Shown here: positions 9,581 through 18,477 of the stretch, in pieces
How positions within the stretch are numbered: position 1 is the stretch's first letter
How the letters are laid out: each line of letters starts with the position of its first letter
DNA from: Thiocapsa sp.
GTDB lineage: Bacteria; Pseudomonadota; Gammaproteobacteria; Chromatiales; Chromatiaceae
NCBI RefSeq assembly: GCF_022340925.1
Contig: NZ_JAJDNA010000003.1
Span: 1 to 64,000 of the forward strand
Length of the DNA stretch: 64,000 nucleotides
Direction: 5' to 3'
Position numbers and translations under genes: made by a program
The notes under the pieces: model-generated
Database searches by the model: none
Told to the model about the DNA's origin: nothing
The model's input: only the letters and a program-made list of their open reading frames with translations

Positions 9581-11104
9581 GTGTCCGCTCGCCTCCGCGT
9601 CACCTGGTACGGCATCACCATCTTCCTGAGCTCGGCGTTTCTCCTGGTGCTGGAGATCCTGGCCGGACGGCTGATCGCACCCTATGTAGGGGTCTCGCTC
9701 TATACCTGGACGACCGTCATCGGTGTCATCTTGGCGGGGCTCTCACTCGGAAACTGGCTGGGCGGACTCTGGGCGGATCGTGGCGGCAACGAGCTCGCGG
9801 CGGGGACCACGCTTGCATTGGCGGGACTCTTCAGCCTGGCGATCCTATTTCTGCTCACCCTGGTCGCGCCACTGATCGAGGCGCGAGAGATGGCCCTGCT
9901 GGGTGCCAGCTTCGTCTACGTGCTCGCCCTCTTTTTCATGCCCGCAATGCTGCTGGGCGTGGTCAACCCGCTCTTGACGACACTGGCTCTGCGTCTGGAT
10001 CGGCGCACCGGTCATATCGTCGGGCGGATGCATGCGCTGGCCGCGCTCGGCAGCATCCTCGGTACCTTCGTCACCGGCTATTGGCTGATCCAGTATCTCG
10101 GGACCCGCAGCGTCATCATCGTCACCGCCCTGGGCCTCTTCCTGCTGGCCATCCCGTTTTTCAGACGCTCAACACGCCTTGTGCCAGCCGCGATCGTCGC
10201 GTCCGCGGCCGCCCTGGTCCTCGTGACGGCCGCTCGAAACGGGTTCTCGAACCCGTGCGACCGTGAGAGCAACTATTTCTGTATCCGCGTGGTCGATGAG
10301 TCCGACCGCGTCCCCTTCGGCGTGGCGCGCAGCCTGGTGCTGGACCACCTGGTCCACGGCACGAATCACCAGGGCGAACCCGGGCTCCTCCTCGCCCCCT
10401 ATGTCCAGTTGATGGATGAGCTGGCCCTCGAGCACTTCGGGACGGATCGGGCGGAGACCCTGCGCTGGTTTTTCGCCGGGGGTGGTGCCTATACCCTGCC
10501 CCGCTCCGTTCGGGACCGCACACCGGCGGCCGCGGTCACGGTCGCCGAGCTGGATCCGCTGGTCACGCGCACGGCCGAGGAACGGCTCTTCCTGCAGACG
10601 CGTGGAATGCGTGTCGTCCATGCGGACGCGCGGACCGTCCTCAAGCGTGAGGCGTCGCAGCGATACGACGTGATCGTTGCCGATGCCTTCCATGACATCG
10701 CGATCCCGTATCACCTGGTCACCTTTGAATATGCGCAGCTCGTCAAGTCCCGCCTGGCTCCGGACGGGCTCTATCTGCTGAATGTCGTCGACGCCTTTCC
10801 CGACCCTCGGCTGGTCAAGAGCATCATGAAGACGTTAGACGAGTCTTTCGCGCACGTCCATGTTTGGATGGACATGGCGCCACCGGACGCCGAGCGCCTG
10901 ACCTTCGTGATCTCGGCAAGTGACCGTCGCGAGCCCCCCGAGGTCCTGATCGCCCAACGTGGCCTCGATCAGCGGTGGCTGCGGGTCACCGAGCCCATGC
11001 ACACGACCGGTACTGCCTTCAGCCGGTTGCCGATACTCACCGACGACTCTGTGCCGGTCGAGCGCCTCATCGCGCCGTTTTACTTCCAGGATCTTGGTCG
11101 CTAG
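9581..11104 (+). CDS. Fused multi-pass membrane / spermidine synthase-like protein
   Basis: A 507-residue protein. Residues 1-215 contain about seven hydrophobic segments, starting with FLSSAFLLVLEILAGRLIAP, typical of the fused MFS-like/spermidine-synthase family. Residues about 290-430 form a SAM-methyltransferase-like fold with FAGGGAYTLPR as glycine-rich loop, VAELDP as the acidic strand end and DVIVADAFHD. The glycine loop and the Asp pair fit aminopropyl or methyl transfer, but polyamine synthesis has not been shown for most membrane-fused members. GTG 9581 is chosen because GGAG lies about seven bases upstream. A TTG at 9548 would add 11 residues. It stands apart from the preceding operon by 238 bases, in which I see no gene. 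Confidence 0.85.
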   Translation: MSARLRVTWYGITIFLSSAFLLVLEILAGRLIAPYVGVSLYTWTTVIGVILAGLSLGNWLGGLWADRGGNELAAGTTLALAGLFSLAILFLLTLVAPLIEAREMALLGASFVYVLALFFMPAMLLGVVNPLLTTLALRLDRRTGHIVGRMHALAALGSILGTFVTGYWLIQYLGTRSVIIVTALGLFLLAIPFFRRSTRLVPAAIVASAAALVLVTAARNGFSNPCDRESNYFCIRVVDESDRVPFGVARSLVLDHLVHGTNHQGEPGLLLAPYVQLMDELALEHFGTDRAETLRWFFAGGGAYTLPRSVRDRTPAAAVTVAELDPLVTRTAEERLFLQTRGMRVVHADARTVLKREASQRYDVIVADAFHDIAIPYHLVTFEYAQLVKSRLAPDGLYLLNVVDAFPDPRLVKSIMKTLDESFAHVHVWMDMAPPDAERLTFVISASDRREPPEVLIAQRGLDQRWLRVTEPMHTTGTAFSRLPILTDDSVPVERLIAPFYFQDLGR

Positions 11105-11276
11105 TGAGTCACGCCGACGTTCTCGCCGACCGCAGGGCGGTTCAGCCGAGCCACTCCGTTCCGATGCCCAACCCATCGAGCCTAAAATTGAGCTGGCTTC
11201 ATAGGAAGGAATGCCTATACAATTCAGATGCGTATCAACGCACTCTGTGACCGTGAACGACGAGGAGAGAATCGAG

Positions 11277-11621
11277 ATGAATACAGTCTTGAAAACCACT
11301 GCCGGACTTGCCCTCGCCGCGACTTCCGCGTTGGCGACGCTTCCCGCCAATGCCTTCTGGGGCTCCTGGGGTGACGGCCCCTGGTACGGCGGCCCCTGGC
11401 ACGGCGGCCCTTGGTACGGCGGTTACCCCGGCTATGGCTATCCGGGATGGGGAGGCTATGGCTATCCGGGATGGGGAGGCTACGGCTATCCGGGATGGGG
11501 AGGCTACGGCTATCCATACGGTGGTTATGGTTATCCCGCCTATGGCGGCTGGGGCGGTTACCCCTATGCCCCGGTCGTGACCGTACCCACCGCACCGGCG
11601 ACATCCACCGCCGACAAGTGA
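11277..11621 (+). CDS. Sulfur globule protein-like secreted Gly/Tyr/Trp-rich protein
   Basis: A 114-residue preprotein. Residues 1-26 are a clear Sec signal peptide (cleavage expected after ANA, before FWGSWG). The mature part is almost entirely Gly, Tyr, Trp and Pro, with GPWYGG/GPWHGG repeats followed by copies of YGYPGWGG, then a short polar tail. Sulfur globule proteins SgpA-C of purple sulfur bacteria are small secreted Gly/Tyr-rich proteins that coat the periplasmic sulfur globules. This protein matches them in size, export and composition, so that role is the best inference. GAGGAGAGA at 11262-11270 is a strong ribosome binding site for ATG 11277. It is a single gene with its own leader. 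Another Gly-rich cell-surface protein is possible. Confidence 0.75.
   Translation: MNTVLKTTAGLALAATSALATLPANAFWGSWGDGPWYGGPWHGGPWYGGYPGYGYPGWGGYGYPGWGGYGYPGWGGYGYPYGGYGYPAYGGWGGYPYAPVVTVPTAPATSTADK
11430..11501 (+). repeat. Three tandem 24-base repeats encoding YGYPGWGG units
   Basis: Three consecutive 24-base units start at 11430, 11454 and 11478. They differ only at one T/C position, and a fourth, diverged unit starts at 11502. The near identity of the DNA, not just of the peptide, points to recent duplication by slippage or recombination inside the sulfur globule gene. Confidence 0.9.
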
Positions 11622-11786
11622 TGCCTTGCGGGACGACGCCGCTGCACGTCGTCTAGACACTGCGCGAGGTTCGGGTCAGGGACGACCCCCCACGACCTAT
11701 CCCGCGCCCTCTCGGCGCCTGCTCTCACAAACCAGCCTCCCTTGCATGGCTCCCAGGCTCCGTGCCGGTCGTCGCGCTGAATCGCG

Positions 11787-13463
11787 TCAATAAGGTGTTG
11801 CTGACGGATAGTCCCGGAATGCCGCGAGCGGGTCGAATGGCGGGGGTGCGAGCAGCCCATCCCCATCGGGCCAGGGGTCATCGGGTAGGCGACCCTCGCG
11901 ATAGGCCTCCGACTCATCCAGCAGGAGGGCAAGCTCGCCGGGCGGGACCGACCAAGCCGCATAGGCGATCACCGGCTGCAGCGTCGCGATCGCCTCCTCC
12001 GTCCGGCCGTCAGCCATCAGCGCCAGGGCCAGGGCGCGCTGGTGGGGCGGGATCGGCTGCCTCCGAGCCAGATCCCCGGCCAGCTCCAGCGCGCGCTCAG
12101 GATCGCGCAAGACCGGATCTTTGGCCGCCGCGAGGAGGCGTGCGAGGGCGTAGGCCAGCACGGTGTCATCAGGACGCTCGCTGGCCCGCTCCGCAAGGCG
12201 CTCGACGATGTCGCGCTCGCTCGTGCCGGATCGGCGCGAGGCGATCAGCTCGAGCAGATAGGCTGGGCCGACCGCATCATCGGACGTCAAGACGGCACGG
12301 TACCCCGCGGCCGCCTCGCGGAATCGCCCCCTCGCCAGCTCGAGATTCGCCAGATAGAAGGCCGCTCCGGGATGCCCCGGCTCCGCCTCCAGCGTCCGGC
12401 GATAGGCGCTCGCGGCCCCCTCCTTGTCCCCCTGGGCCTGTTTGAGCACCCCCATCAGAAAGCTCGCCAAGGCCTCACCTGGATCCTCCGACAAGACGCG
12501 TGCTAGCTCGCGTTCTGCCTCGCCTCGGGAGCCCGCGAGGTAGAGCGTGCGCGCGTAGCTCACGCGGGCCGCGCGATTGTCCGGATCGACTGACAAACCG
12601 TCCGCGAAACGGCTCGCGGCCGCCTCATAGTCGCCTTGCCGTGCCGCGTGCATCGCCTCCTGGAAGGCCGGCAGCGAGCGACGGGTCACCGCCTCCAGCT
12701 CCTCGATCAGCGGGTCGTGAGCGGCCGGGCTTCCGGCATCGAAATCCGCAAGATAGGCCCGAGCCCGCTCCTGGTCGCCCATCGCCCGGTAGGCGACGGC
12801 CAACTGATAGCGTACGCCGGAGGGTGCGGGGTCGGCCTCCAGTGATCGCTCAAGCACGATCACGGCGTCGGCGTACCGTCGCTGCAGATTGGCAATCTGA
12901 CCGAGATAGAAGTTGGCCGCGGCTACCAGCCCGGGCGCATCGGCGATCCGCTTCAGCAGCGCCTCAGCTTCCCCCAACCGACCCGTGTCCAGCAGGACCT
13001 TCCCAAGCCGCAGATTGAGCGGCGCATATTCGGGATCCAGCGCCCGTGCCCGCTCCAGATGGTTGACGGCCGCGTCCGACCGGCCGGACAACATGGCGAG
13101 ATACCCCGCGTAGTAAGGCCAGCGGAACACATTGGGCTGGAGGATCTCGGCGTTGCGCAGACAGACATCCGCGGCCGCCTCGACCTCGACCAGCAGAAAG
13201 AGCGCCCCGAGACGCCCATAGGCTTCGGCAAGCTCATCGTCCGTCACGTCCGAACTCTCCAAGAGCCCGGCGAGCATGGTACGCCCCTCCCCAATCGCGA
13301 GCTGCATCAGGCGCTCGGCGCCGCTGATGTCGGTCTCGGCGACGGGCAACAGACGCGTGTCCCAAGGCTCGGGGAGCGCGCTCAAGGGATCGGCCGAGAG
13401 GCCGGAGCCGGTCAGGACCAGCAGAACAAACAGCAGGGGCGCACAATCTCGGCTTGCCTTCAT
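11787..13463 (-). CDS. Periplasmic tetratricopeptide repeat protein
   Basis: A 558-residue protein with an N-terminal signal peptide (hydrophobic core LLFVLLVLTGSG, cleavage expected near residue 24). The rest is helical repeats with TPR-type spacing, for example YAPLNLRLGKVLLDTGRLGE and GVRYQLAVAYRAMGDQERAR, and no catalytic motif is visible. It probably acts as a periplasmic scaffold. Its start overlaps the stop of the upstream ASPIC/UnbV gene by four bases (ATGA), so the two are translationally coupled. With the pentaheme gene further upstream it forms a three-gene unit. Binding partner unknown; the two neighbours are the obvious candidates. Confidence 0.85.
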   Translation of the reverse strand: MKASRDCAPLLFVLLVLTGSGLSADPLSALPEPWDTRLLPVAETDISGAERLMQLAIGEGRTMLAGLLESSDVTDDELAEAYGRLGALFLLVEVEAAADVCLRNAEILQPNVFRWPYYAGYLAMLSGRSDAAVNHLERARALDPEYAPLNLRLGKVLLDTGRLGEAEALLKRIADAPGLVAAANFYLGQIANLQRRYADAVIVLERSLEADPAPSGVRYQLAVAYRAMGDQERARAYLADFDAGSPAAHDPLIEELEAVTRRSLPAFQEAMHAARQGDYEAAASRFADGLSVDPDNRAARVSYARTLYLAGSRGEAERELARVLSEDPGEALASFLMGVLKQAQGDKEGAASAYRRTLEAEPGHPGAAFYLANLELARGRFREAAAGYRAVLTSDDAVGPAYLLELIASRRSGTSERDIVERLAERASERPDDTVLAYALARLLAAAKDPVLRDPERALELAGDLARRQPIPPHQRALALALMADGRTEEAIATLQPVIAYAAWSVPPGELALLLDESEAYREGRLPDDPWPDGDGLLAPPPFDPLAAFRDYPSATPY

Positions 13464-15301
13464 GACGCACTCCCCGCGGGCTGCTCGATGACGATCGAGG
13501 CGTCGATCTCGGGTTCTTCGATGACCTGCTCTGTCCCATCGGGCCAGCGGATCAAGAGGCGCTGGATCTCGGTCGAGGGTCCGAGACCAAAGGTCACCGG
13601 GAGCTCGACCTGGGAGAGATAGCCGCGGGCCGGCATGACCTGGCGATAACGCGTGATGCCGCCTGCGGTGAGCTCGAGCCCGGCGCCGATTGCATCGGTG
13701 TTGGGTGCACGCCCGATCAGCTTAACCCGCAGGAAATGGTGTCCGGTGCGCTGATCGTTTCGCAGCAGGACCGGGCGGCGTCCATTCTGGGTGATCAGTA
13801 CATCGAGATCGCCGTCCGCGTCGATGTCGGCATAGGTGACGCCGCGACCGACCAAGGGCACGAGCAGATCCCCCGCCTCCTGGACCGGGACGAACCGCCC
13901 CGGACAGAGCTCCCCACAGTTCCAGAAGAACGAGGGGGGTTGGGAATAGGTCTGGCTCTGCTGCACCTTTTGGATCTCATGCTCCAGATGCCCGTTGGCC
14001 AACAGCAGATCGAGGCGCCCGTCCAGGTCGTAATCGAAAAAGACCAGACCGAAGGTCAGCGGAATACGTGATGCGGGGCCCAACCCCTCGAGCACCGCCT
14101 CGTCGACGAACGGCGGGCGGCCATCCGTCGTGACATAGAGCGAAGACATCTCGTTGGCAAAGTTCCCGATGACCACGCCGAGATCCCCGTCGTCGCGGAA
14201 GCGTGCCGCATCCACACCCATCGCCGAGGTTGCCTTGCCGTTGCGGTCATACGCCAGACCCTCGAAGATGCCCACCTCCTCGAAACGGCCGTCCCCAAGG
14301 TTATGGTACAAGAAGTTACGCACCGTATCGTTGACCACGACTAGGTCGAGCCAGCGGTCGCCATCGTAATCGACGGCGATGACCCCCAGCCCCTTCCCGA
14401 CCGGCTGACCGGACACCGGATCGGCCACCGGGATGCCGGCCTGGGCAGTGACATCGACAAAACGGCCATCACCCTCGTTGCGGAAGAGTGTGTTGTCCGT
14501 TCCGACGAAGTTGAGCGGCGCACCATAGGCACGCCCGAGGCCGGTCAGACGGAAGTCGATCTCCAGGTCGATCTCACGCGACCACTGGACGTAGTTGACG
14601 ACGAAGAGATCCAGGTCGCCGTCGGCGTCATAATCGAAAAAGACCGCGCTCGAGCTCCAGGTCTTCTCACCGCCGGCGACCCCGGCGCTGTCCGTCACAT
14701 CCTCGAAACGACCGCCTGTGTTGCGCAAGAGGGAGTTGCGATACAGGCTGGTCAGATAGAGGTCGACCCGGCCGTCGCCATCGTAGTCCCCGACGGCGAC
14801 GCCCATGCCGTAGATATCGAGATCGAGACCCACCGCCTCCGTGACGTCCTCGAAGCGACCGCCCCCGAGGTTGTGGTAGAGGGCGAGCCGCGGCCGTTGG
14901 CCCCCGTCGGGCTCATGACCCGGCCAGTAGGTCGAGTTGACCAGGATCAGATCCTGACGACCGTCACCATCGTAATCGAAAAAGGCCGCGCCGCTGCCCA
15001 GGGTCTCCGGCATGAGACGCTCGCCATAGGCACCATTGACATGAATGAAATCGATGCCCGCGGCCTCCGTGATGTCGGTGAAGTGGACCGGCGGGGGCCG
15101 ATCCGCGGCAATCGGCGGCGCGCGCGACGGGGCCAGGATCTCGGCATCCCGCACCGGCCCGGGATCCAGCGATGGCCGCGCCAGCCAGTAGAACACGGTG
15201 CCGGCCACAAGCGCGACGAACAGGATCGCGAGGGAGACGAAAAAGGCGCGCCGAATCCGCGCCTCACCGGCCGTGGGTCTTGGTTGTCTGGGCTGCTTCA
15301 T
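13460..15301 (-). CDS. FG-GAP/VCBS-repeat protein with ASPIC/UnbV C-terminal domain (CRTAC1 family)
   Basis: A 613-residue protein anchored by one N-terminal membrane helix (about residues 17-37), with the bulk in the periplasm. At least six FG-GAP-type repeats carry calcium-loop signatures such as FFDYDGDGRQDL, VGDYDGDGRVDL, FFDYDADGDLDL, FFDYDLDGRLDL and IDADGDLDV, as in beta-propeller folds. The last 70 residues, with GYLSQVELPVTFGLG and IRWPDGTEQ, match the ASPIC/UnbV domain. Such proteins are thought to bind proteins or carbohydrate; no enzymatic function is established. It lies between the pentaheme cytochrome gene (239 bases upstream) and the TPR gene (overlapping). Confidence 0.88.
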   Translation of the reverse strand: MKQPRQPRPTAGEARIRRAFFVSLAILFVALVAGTVFYWLARPSLDPGPVRDAEILAPSRAPPIAADRPPPVHFTDITEAAGIDFIHVNGAYGERLMPETLGSGAAFFDYDGDGRQDLILVNSTYWPGHEPDGGQRPRLALYHNLGGGRFEDVTEAVGLDLDIYGMGVAVGDYDGDGRVDLYLTSLYRNSLLRNTGGRFEDVTDSAGVAGGEKTWSSSAVFFDYDADGDLDLFVVNYVQWSREIDLEIDFRLTGLGRAYGAPLNFVGTDNTLFRNEGDGRFVDVTAQAGIPVADPVSGQPVGKGLGVIAVDYDGDRWLDLVVVNDTVRNFLYHNLGDGRFEEVGIFEGLAYDRNGKATSAMGVDAARFRDDGDLGVVIGNFANEMSSLYVTTDGRPPFVDEAVLEGLGPASRIPLTFGLVFFDYDLDGRLDLLLANGHLEHEIQKVQQSQTYSQPPSFFWNCGELCPGRFVPVQEAGDLLVPLVGRGVTYADIDADGDLDVLITQNGRRPVLLRNDQRTGHHFLRVKLIGRAPNTDAIGAGLELTAGGITRYRQVMPARGYLSQVELPVTFGLGPSTEIQRLLIRWPDGTEQVIEEPEIDASIVIEQPAGSAS

Positions 15302-15409
15302 GTGAGTGCTTCATTGCGCGGCGAATGCAAGAACTGCTTCAAAATCCTAACGTCACGGCCATCGCGCCCGATATCGCCGGGCACGTCCGGGGCAGGCGGC
15401 CCCGGCATG

Positions 15410-15467
15410 TTCAGGCACCTCATTGCCTGAACGTGAAGCCTTCCGCGCGTTGCGCCTCGCGGAAGGC
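15410..15467. repeat. Two adjacent perfect hairpins between the pentaheme and ASPIC/UnbV genes
   Basis: The first palindrome is TTCAGGCA (15410-15417) with TGCCTGAA (15424-15431), loop of six. The second is GCCTTCCGCG (15438-15447) with CGCGGAAGGC (15458-15467), loop of ten. Neither has a T-run, so they are more likely RNA-stability or partial-termination structures than classic terminators. The joint between them (CTGAACGTGAAG) resembles the palindromic intergenic elements near 47785 and 62822. Confidence 0.65.
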
Positions 15468-15540
15468 GAGCGAGCCCTGATCGTTTCCGGCGTCCGTTAC
15501 ACCCCTGCGGGTCGGATTCGTGCGGTTCTCACGATCGGGC

Positions 15541-18351
15541 TCAGCGACCCCTGACGGTCAATGCCGGCCCGCCGAGCGCCTCCTCATCCGGGCTCAATGC
15601 CTCGGGACGCTGCAGATCATAGATGGCGATTGGCTCAGCGGCACGATTCGCGGCGGGGTTGCGGCTGCGGTGCAGGGTCACCGCGCGTTCGATGGCTTGG
15701 TCATCGGGGCGATAGACCTCGTGCAGACGGCGGTGGTCGGCCGCCACAGCGGGCCGCCCGAGCTCGGCGTAAACGAGGCTCAGGGTATGATGCGCGGCGG
15801 CGTTCTCGGGATCCAGCAACAAGGCCTGTTCGAGCCGATCGGCTCCCCGTTCGAGCAAGGCCTCGCGCTCCGCCCGCCTCGCCTCGCCCCGCGCCTGGCG
15901 GGCGCGCTCGTAGAGGGTTCGGCCCAGCTCGGTCAGCATTCGATAATCGCGACCGAAGTCGAAGCCGCGGTCGCGCGCCGCTTCGAAACGGGTCTCGACC
16001 AGCGCCTCGAGATTCGCGATGGCCGCATCCAGATTCCCAAACTCCCGCTCGATCAGGGCGCCGTACCAGGCAATTGTCCAGGGTGCTGCCGGGGGCTCCG
16101 CCGAGGCGGCCCGTCCCAGCGCCGCGGCAGCCTCATCGAGTCGACCCTCCTCATAGTAGACGCGCGCTAGATTCAGCGCGCCCTCGCCCGGCCGCAAGGA
16201 TTCAACGACCTGGAATGCCTCGGCAGCTTGCCGCAGCCGGCCCTTGCGGCCCTGGCGCAGCAGACCGATGCCATAGTCGTTCCAGCGCTCCCAGACCGGG
16301 ATATCCTGGGCCGTTGGTGGCGCCTGCTCGCCCCCCCGGACAGGCAATGTCACCCGATCGGATGCCATGGTCGCGATCGGCAGATCATTGACGCGGAACT
16401 CGGGACCCAGGACGTGACGATAGACATCCGTATCGAACTTTCGGTAGCGCAACGCCGCCTCGATGGTCACGGGGGCGGCCAGGTCTTCCGGGACCCGGAA
16501 CCCATACTGAATCACGGCCGCCGCGCCGGGCGGGATCTGATGATCATAGAGGGCGACGAAGATGTCCTGGACATTGCGGCGATCGATGCGGTTTCCCTCG
16601 CGATCCAGAACGTAGGCGTTCACGAAGTAGGCCCAGGGATCGACCCGGCCATCCTCCTCGGCGCGGCCACCCGAGCGTCCGATCAGGCGCCCCCCGGCGC
16701 GCAGCGTGACGTCCAGCCACAGCTCGTTCGAGTCCGCGGTCCCTTGGGTCAGGGCATGCCCGACACCGGTGGTCCGCACGACGACCTCCAGCAGATACGC
16801 CACGCCGGGCACCAGGTTCGGCAGCTCGGGGCGGATCGGCGCCAGCTGTCTTCCGTCGATGGTCCCGCCTTGGCGCAGCCCGAAGATATCCAGACGCGCC
16901 GCGCGCTCCAGGGTCGCCAGGCGCAGCGCGTTCTCCTCGGGTGGGCGGCCGAGCAGCTCGGGCACCGCCGTGTTGCCGGCCGCAAACAGATGGTCGTGCA
17001 CACTCCTCGGCTCCCCGGCCGCGTGGACACGCGCGGCCGGGTCCTCAGATGCGCGAAGCGGCATATGGCAGGCGTTGCAAGACGGGACCGCCTGATCAGG
17101 GTAGTAGAAGCTGTCCACCCGGTGACCCGAGACCCCGCTCAAGAGAAAGCTGTCGTAATGGTTCTGACCGCGCAACCACCGATACTGATTGAGCTCATAA
17201 GGCAGGTGAACCTTATGGCAGGCCATGCACAGCTCGGGGTCGCGATGCAGCGGCTTGAGAAGCGTCTTCTTGTGGAACGCGGGCTTGGCGCGGATGAGCT
17301 GACGGCTGATGCCCCGGAGCAAGGCACTCTCACTGAAGGCAAACGGATAGGCGGGCGGCTCGATCAGGGTATAGTCACCGTTGCCGCGCGGGCTGTTGAC
17401 CGCCGTGATCGCGTGGCAGGCGAGACAGGTGATTCCAGCCTGGGAGCCCGAATCGCCATCCGGATCATAGTCAGAGGCATCGAACCGCCCGGAGAAGAGC
17501 GGCACCGGATCATGACAGACGGCGCAAAGACGCGCGCCCCTCACTGTGCCGTCACGCTCCATCAGGACGCGGCGGGTCTCCTCGACACTGAACCGATAGA
17601 TGGGGTTGTTGAAGGAGCTGAACCGGTGGACGCTGCCCGCGTGCTGCTTGACGATGTCGGCATGGCACTCGGCACAGGTCTCGTCCTGCATTAGACGACC
17701 GGCCGGGATCGGAACGCCGGTCGGGACGCGTGCCAAGGCCGGCTCCAACGGCCGTCCCGGGTCATCGGGCTCACCGCCTGTGAGGCGATGCAGGCCGAGC
17801 GCCACGACCGAGAAGACCAGCGCAACCGAGCCCCAAGCCGCCAGCGCCCGCCAGCGCAGGCGGGGCCCGGCAAGCCGATGCAAGACGAAGAGCCAGAGCG
17901 CGACGATCGGCGTCGTGATGTGGACCCAGTAGGAGAGGTCACGCACCGATGGGTCGTTGATCTCGAAGAAACCGAAACGCGTCAGCAGGACGCCGGACAC
18001 CACCAGCAGCGTCAGGGTCGCCAGCAAGCCGACCCCGGCGCGGACGGCCCAGCGGTTCGGCCGCCGCCAGGCCCGGCGCAGATGCAGGGTGGCGAAGAGC
18101 GCCAGCGGCGCCACGAGGACGAGGCCCATGACCAGATGAGCCAGAAACATCAGGAGATAGAACTGATTCTCCAGGATCTCCCCGGAGATCCACTCGTTCC
18201 AGGTCACTGCGGCCAGGTAGAGCGAGTTCACGGCCATCAGGCCGAACAGAACCGCGAGCAGGCCGAGCAGTCGTCTGAGACCCGGACTCAGGACAGGAGG
18301 GAGTCGGCCTTGATATCCGGATAATTCGGGAGAGATTGACGGAGGAGACAT
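15541..18351 (-). CDS. Membrane-anchored pentaheme cytochrome c with C-terminal TPR region
   Basis: A 936-residue protein with three parts. First come five hydrophobic segments (about residues 28-50, 63-88, 103-123, 141-160, 168-188) with histidines in or at the helices (H72, H90, H144, H158, H188), reminiscent of b-type cytochrome anchors. Next is a periplasmic part with five CxxCH haem sites at 226, 276, 309, 375 and 425. Last is a long C-terminal region whose final 250 residues are TPR-like. It should be matured by the cytochrome c system and exchange electrons with the quinone pool or periplasmic carriers; this is inference. It is the first gene of a minus-strand unit with the ASPIC/UnbV and TPR genes. 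I do not recognise a characterised homologue. Confidence 0.85.
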   Translation of the reverse strand: MSPPSISPELSGYQGRLPPVLSPGLRRLLGLLAVLFGLMAVNSLYLAAVTWNEWISGEILENQFYLLMFLAHLVMGLVLVAPLALFATLHLRRAWRRPNRWAVRAGVGLLATLTLLVVSGVLLTRFGFFEINDPSVRDLSYWVHITTPIVALWLFVLHRLAGPRLRWRALAAWGSVALVFSVVALGLHRLTGGEPDDPGRPLEPALARVPTGVPIPAGRLMQDETCAECHADIVKQHAGSVHRFSSFNNPIYRFSVEETRRVLMERDGTVRGARLCAVCHDPVPLFSGRFDASDYDPDGDSGSQAGITCLACHAITAVNSPRGNGDYTLIEPPAYPFAFSESALLRGISRQLIRAKPAFHKKTLLKPLHRDPELCMACHKVHLPYELNQYRWLRGQNHYDSFLLSGVSGHRVDSFYYPDQAVPSCNACHMPLRASEDPAARVHAAGEPRSVHDHLFAAGNTAVPELLGRPPEENALRLATLERAARLDIFGLRQGGTIDGRQLAPIRPELPNLVPGVAYLLEVVVRTTGVGHALTQGTADSNELWLDVTLRAGGRLIGRSGGRAEEDGRVDPWAYFVNAYVLDREGNRIDRRNVQDIFVALYDHQIPPGAAAVIQYGFRVPEDLAAPVTIEAALRYRKFDTDVYRHVLGPEFRVNDLPIATMASDRVTLPVRGGEQAPPTAQDIPVWERWNDYGIGLLRQGRKGRLRQAAEAFQVVESLRPGEGALNLARVYYEEGRLDEAAAALGRAASAEPPAAPWTIAWYGALIEREFGNLDAAIANLEALVETRFEAARDRGFDFGRDYRMLTELGRTLYERARQARGEARRAEREALLERGADRLEQALLLDPENAAAHHTLSLVYAELGRPAVAADHRRLHEVYRPDDQAIERAVTLHRSRNPAANRAAEPIAIYDLQRPEALSPDEEALGGPALTVRGR

Positions 18352-18477
18352 GCCCAGCGCAAACCGATCACATCCACTGGTGGGCTGATTGTAACAGCTC
18401 GTCGAGCCGGGCGGTCAGTGCGGCGTACCCACTCGACAGGCAGGGTTCGACCTGACGACGGCCGGGACGGACCGCCC

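Noticed and set aside
11188-11221. Promoter candidate (TTGAGC and TATACA) before the sulfur globule gene
   Set aside because: The spacing is 22 bases, too long for sigma70. A promoter must be nearby, but I cannot place it.
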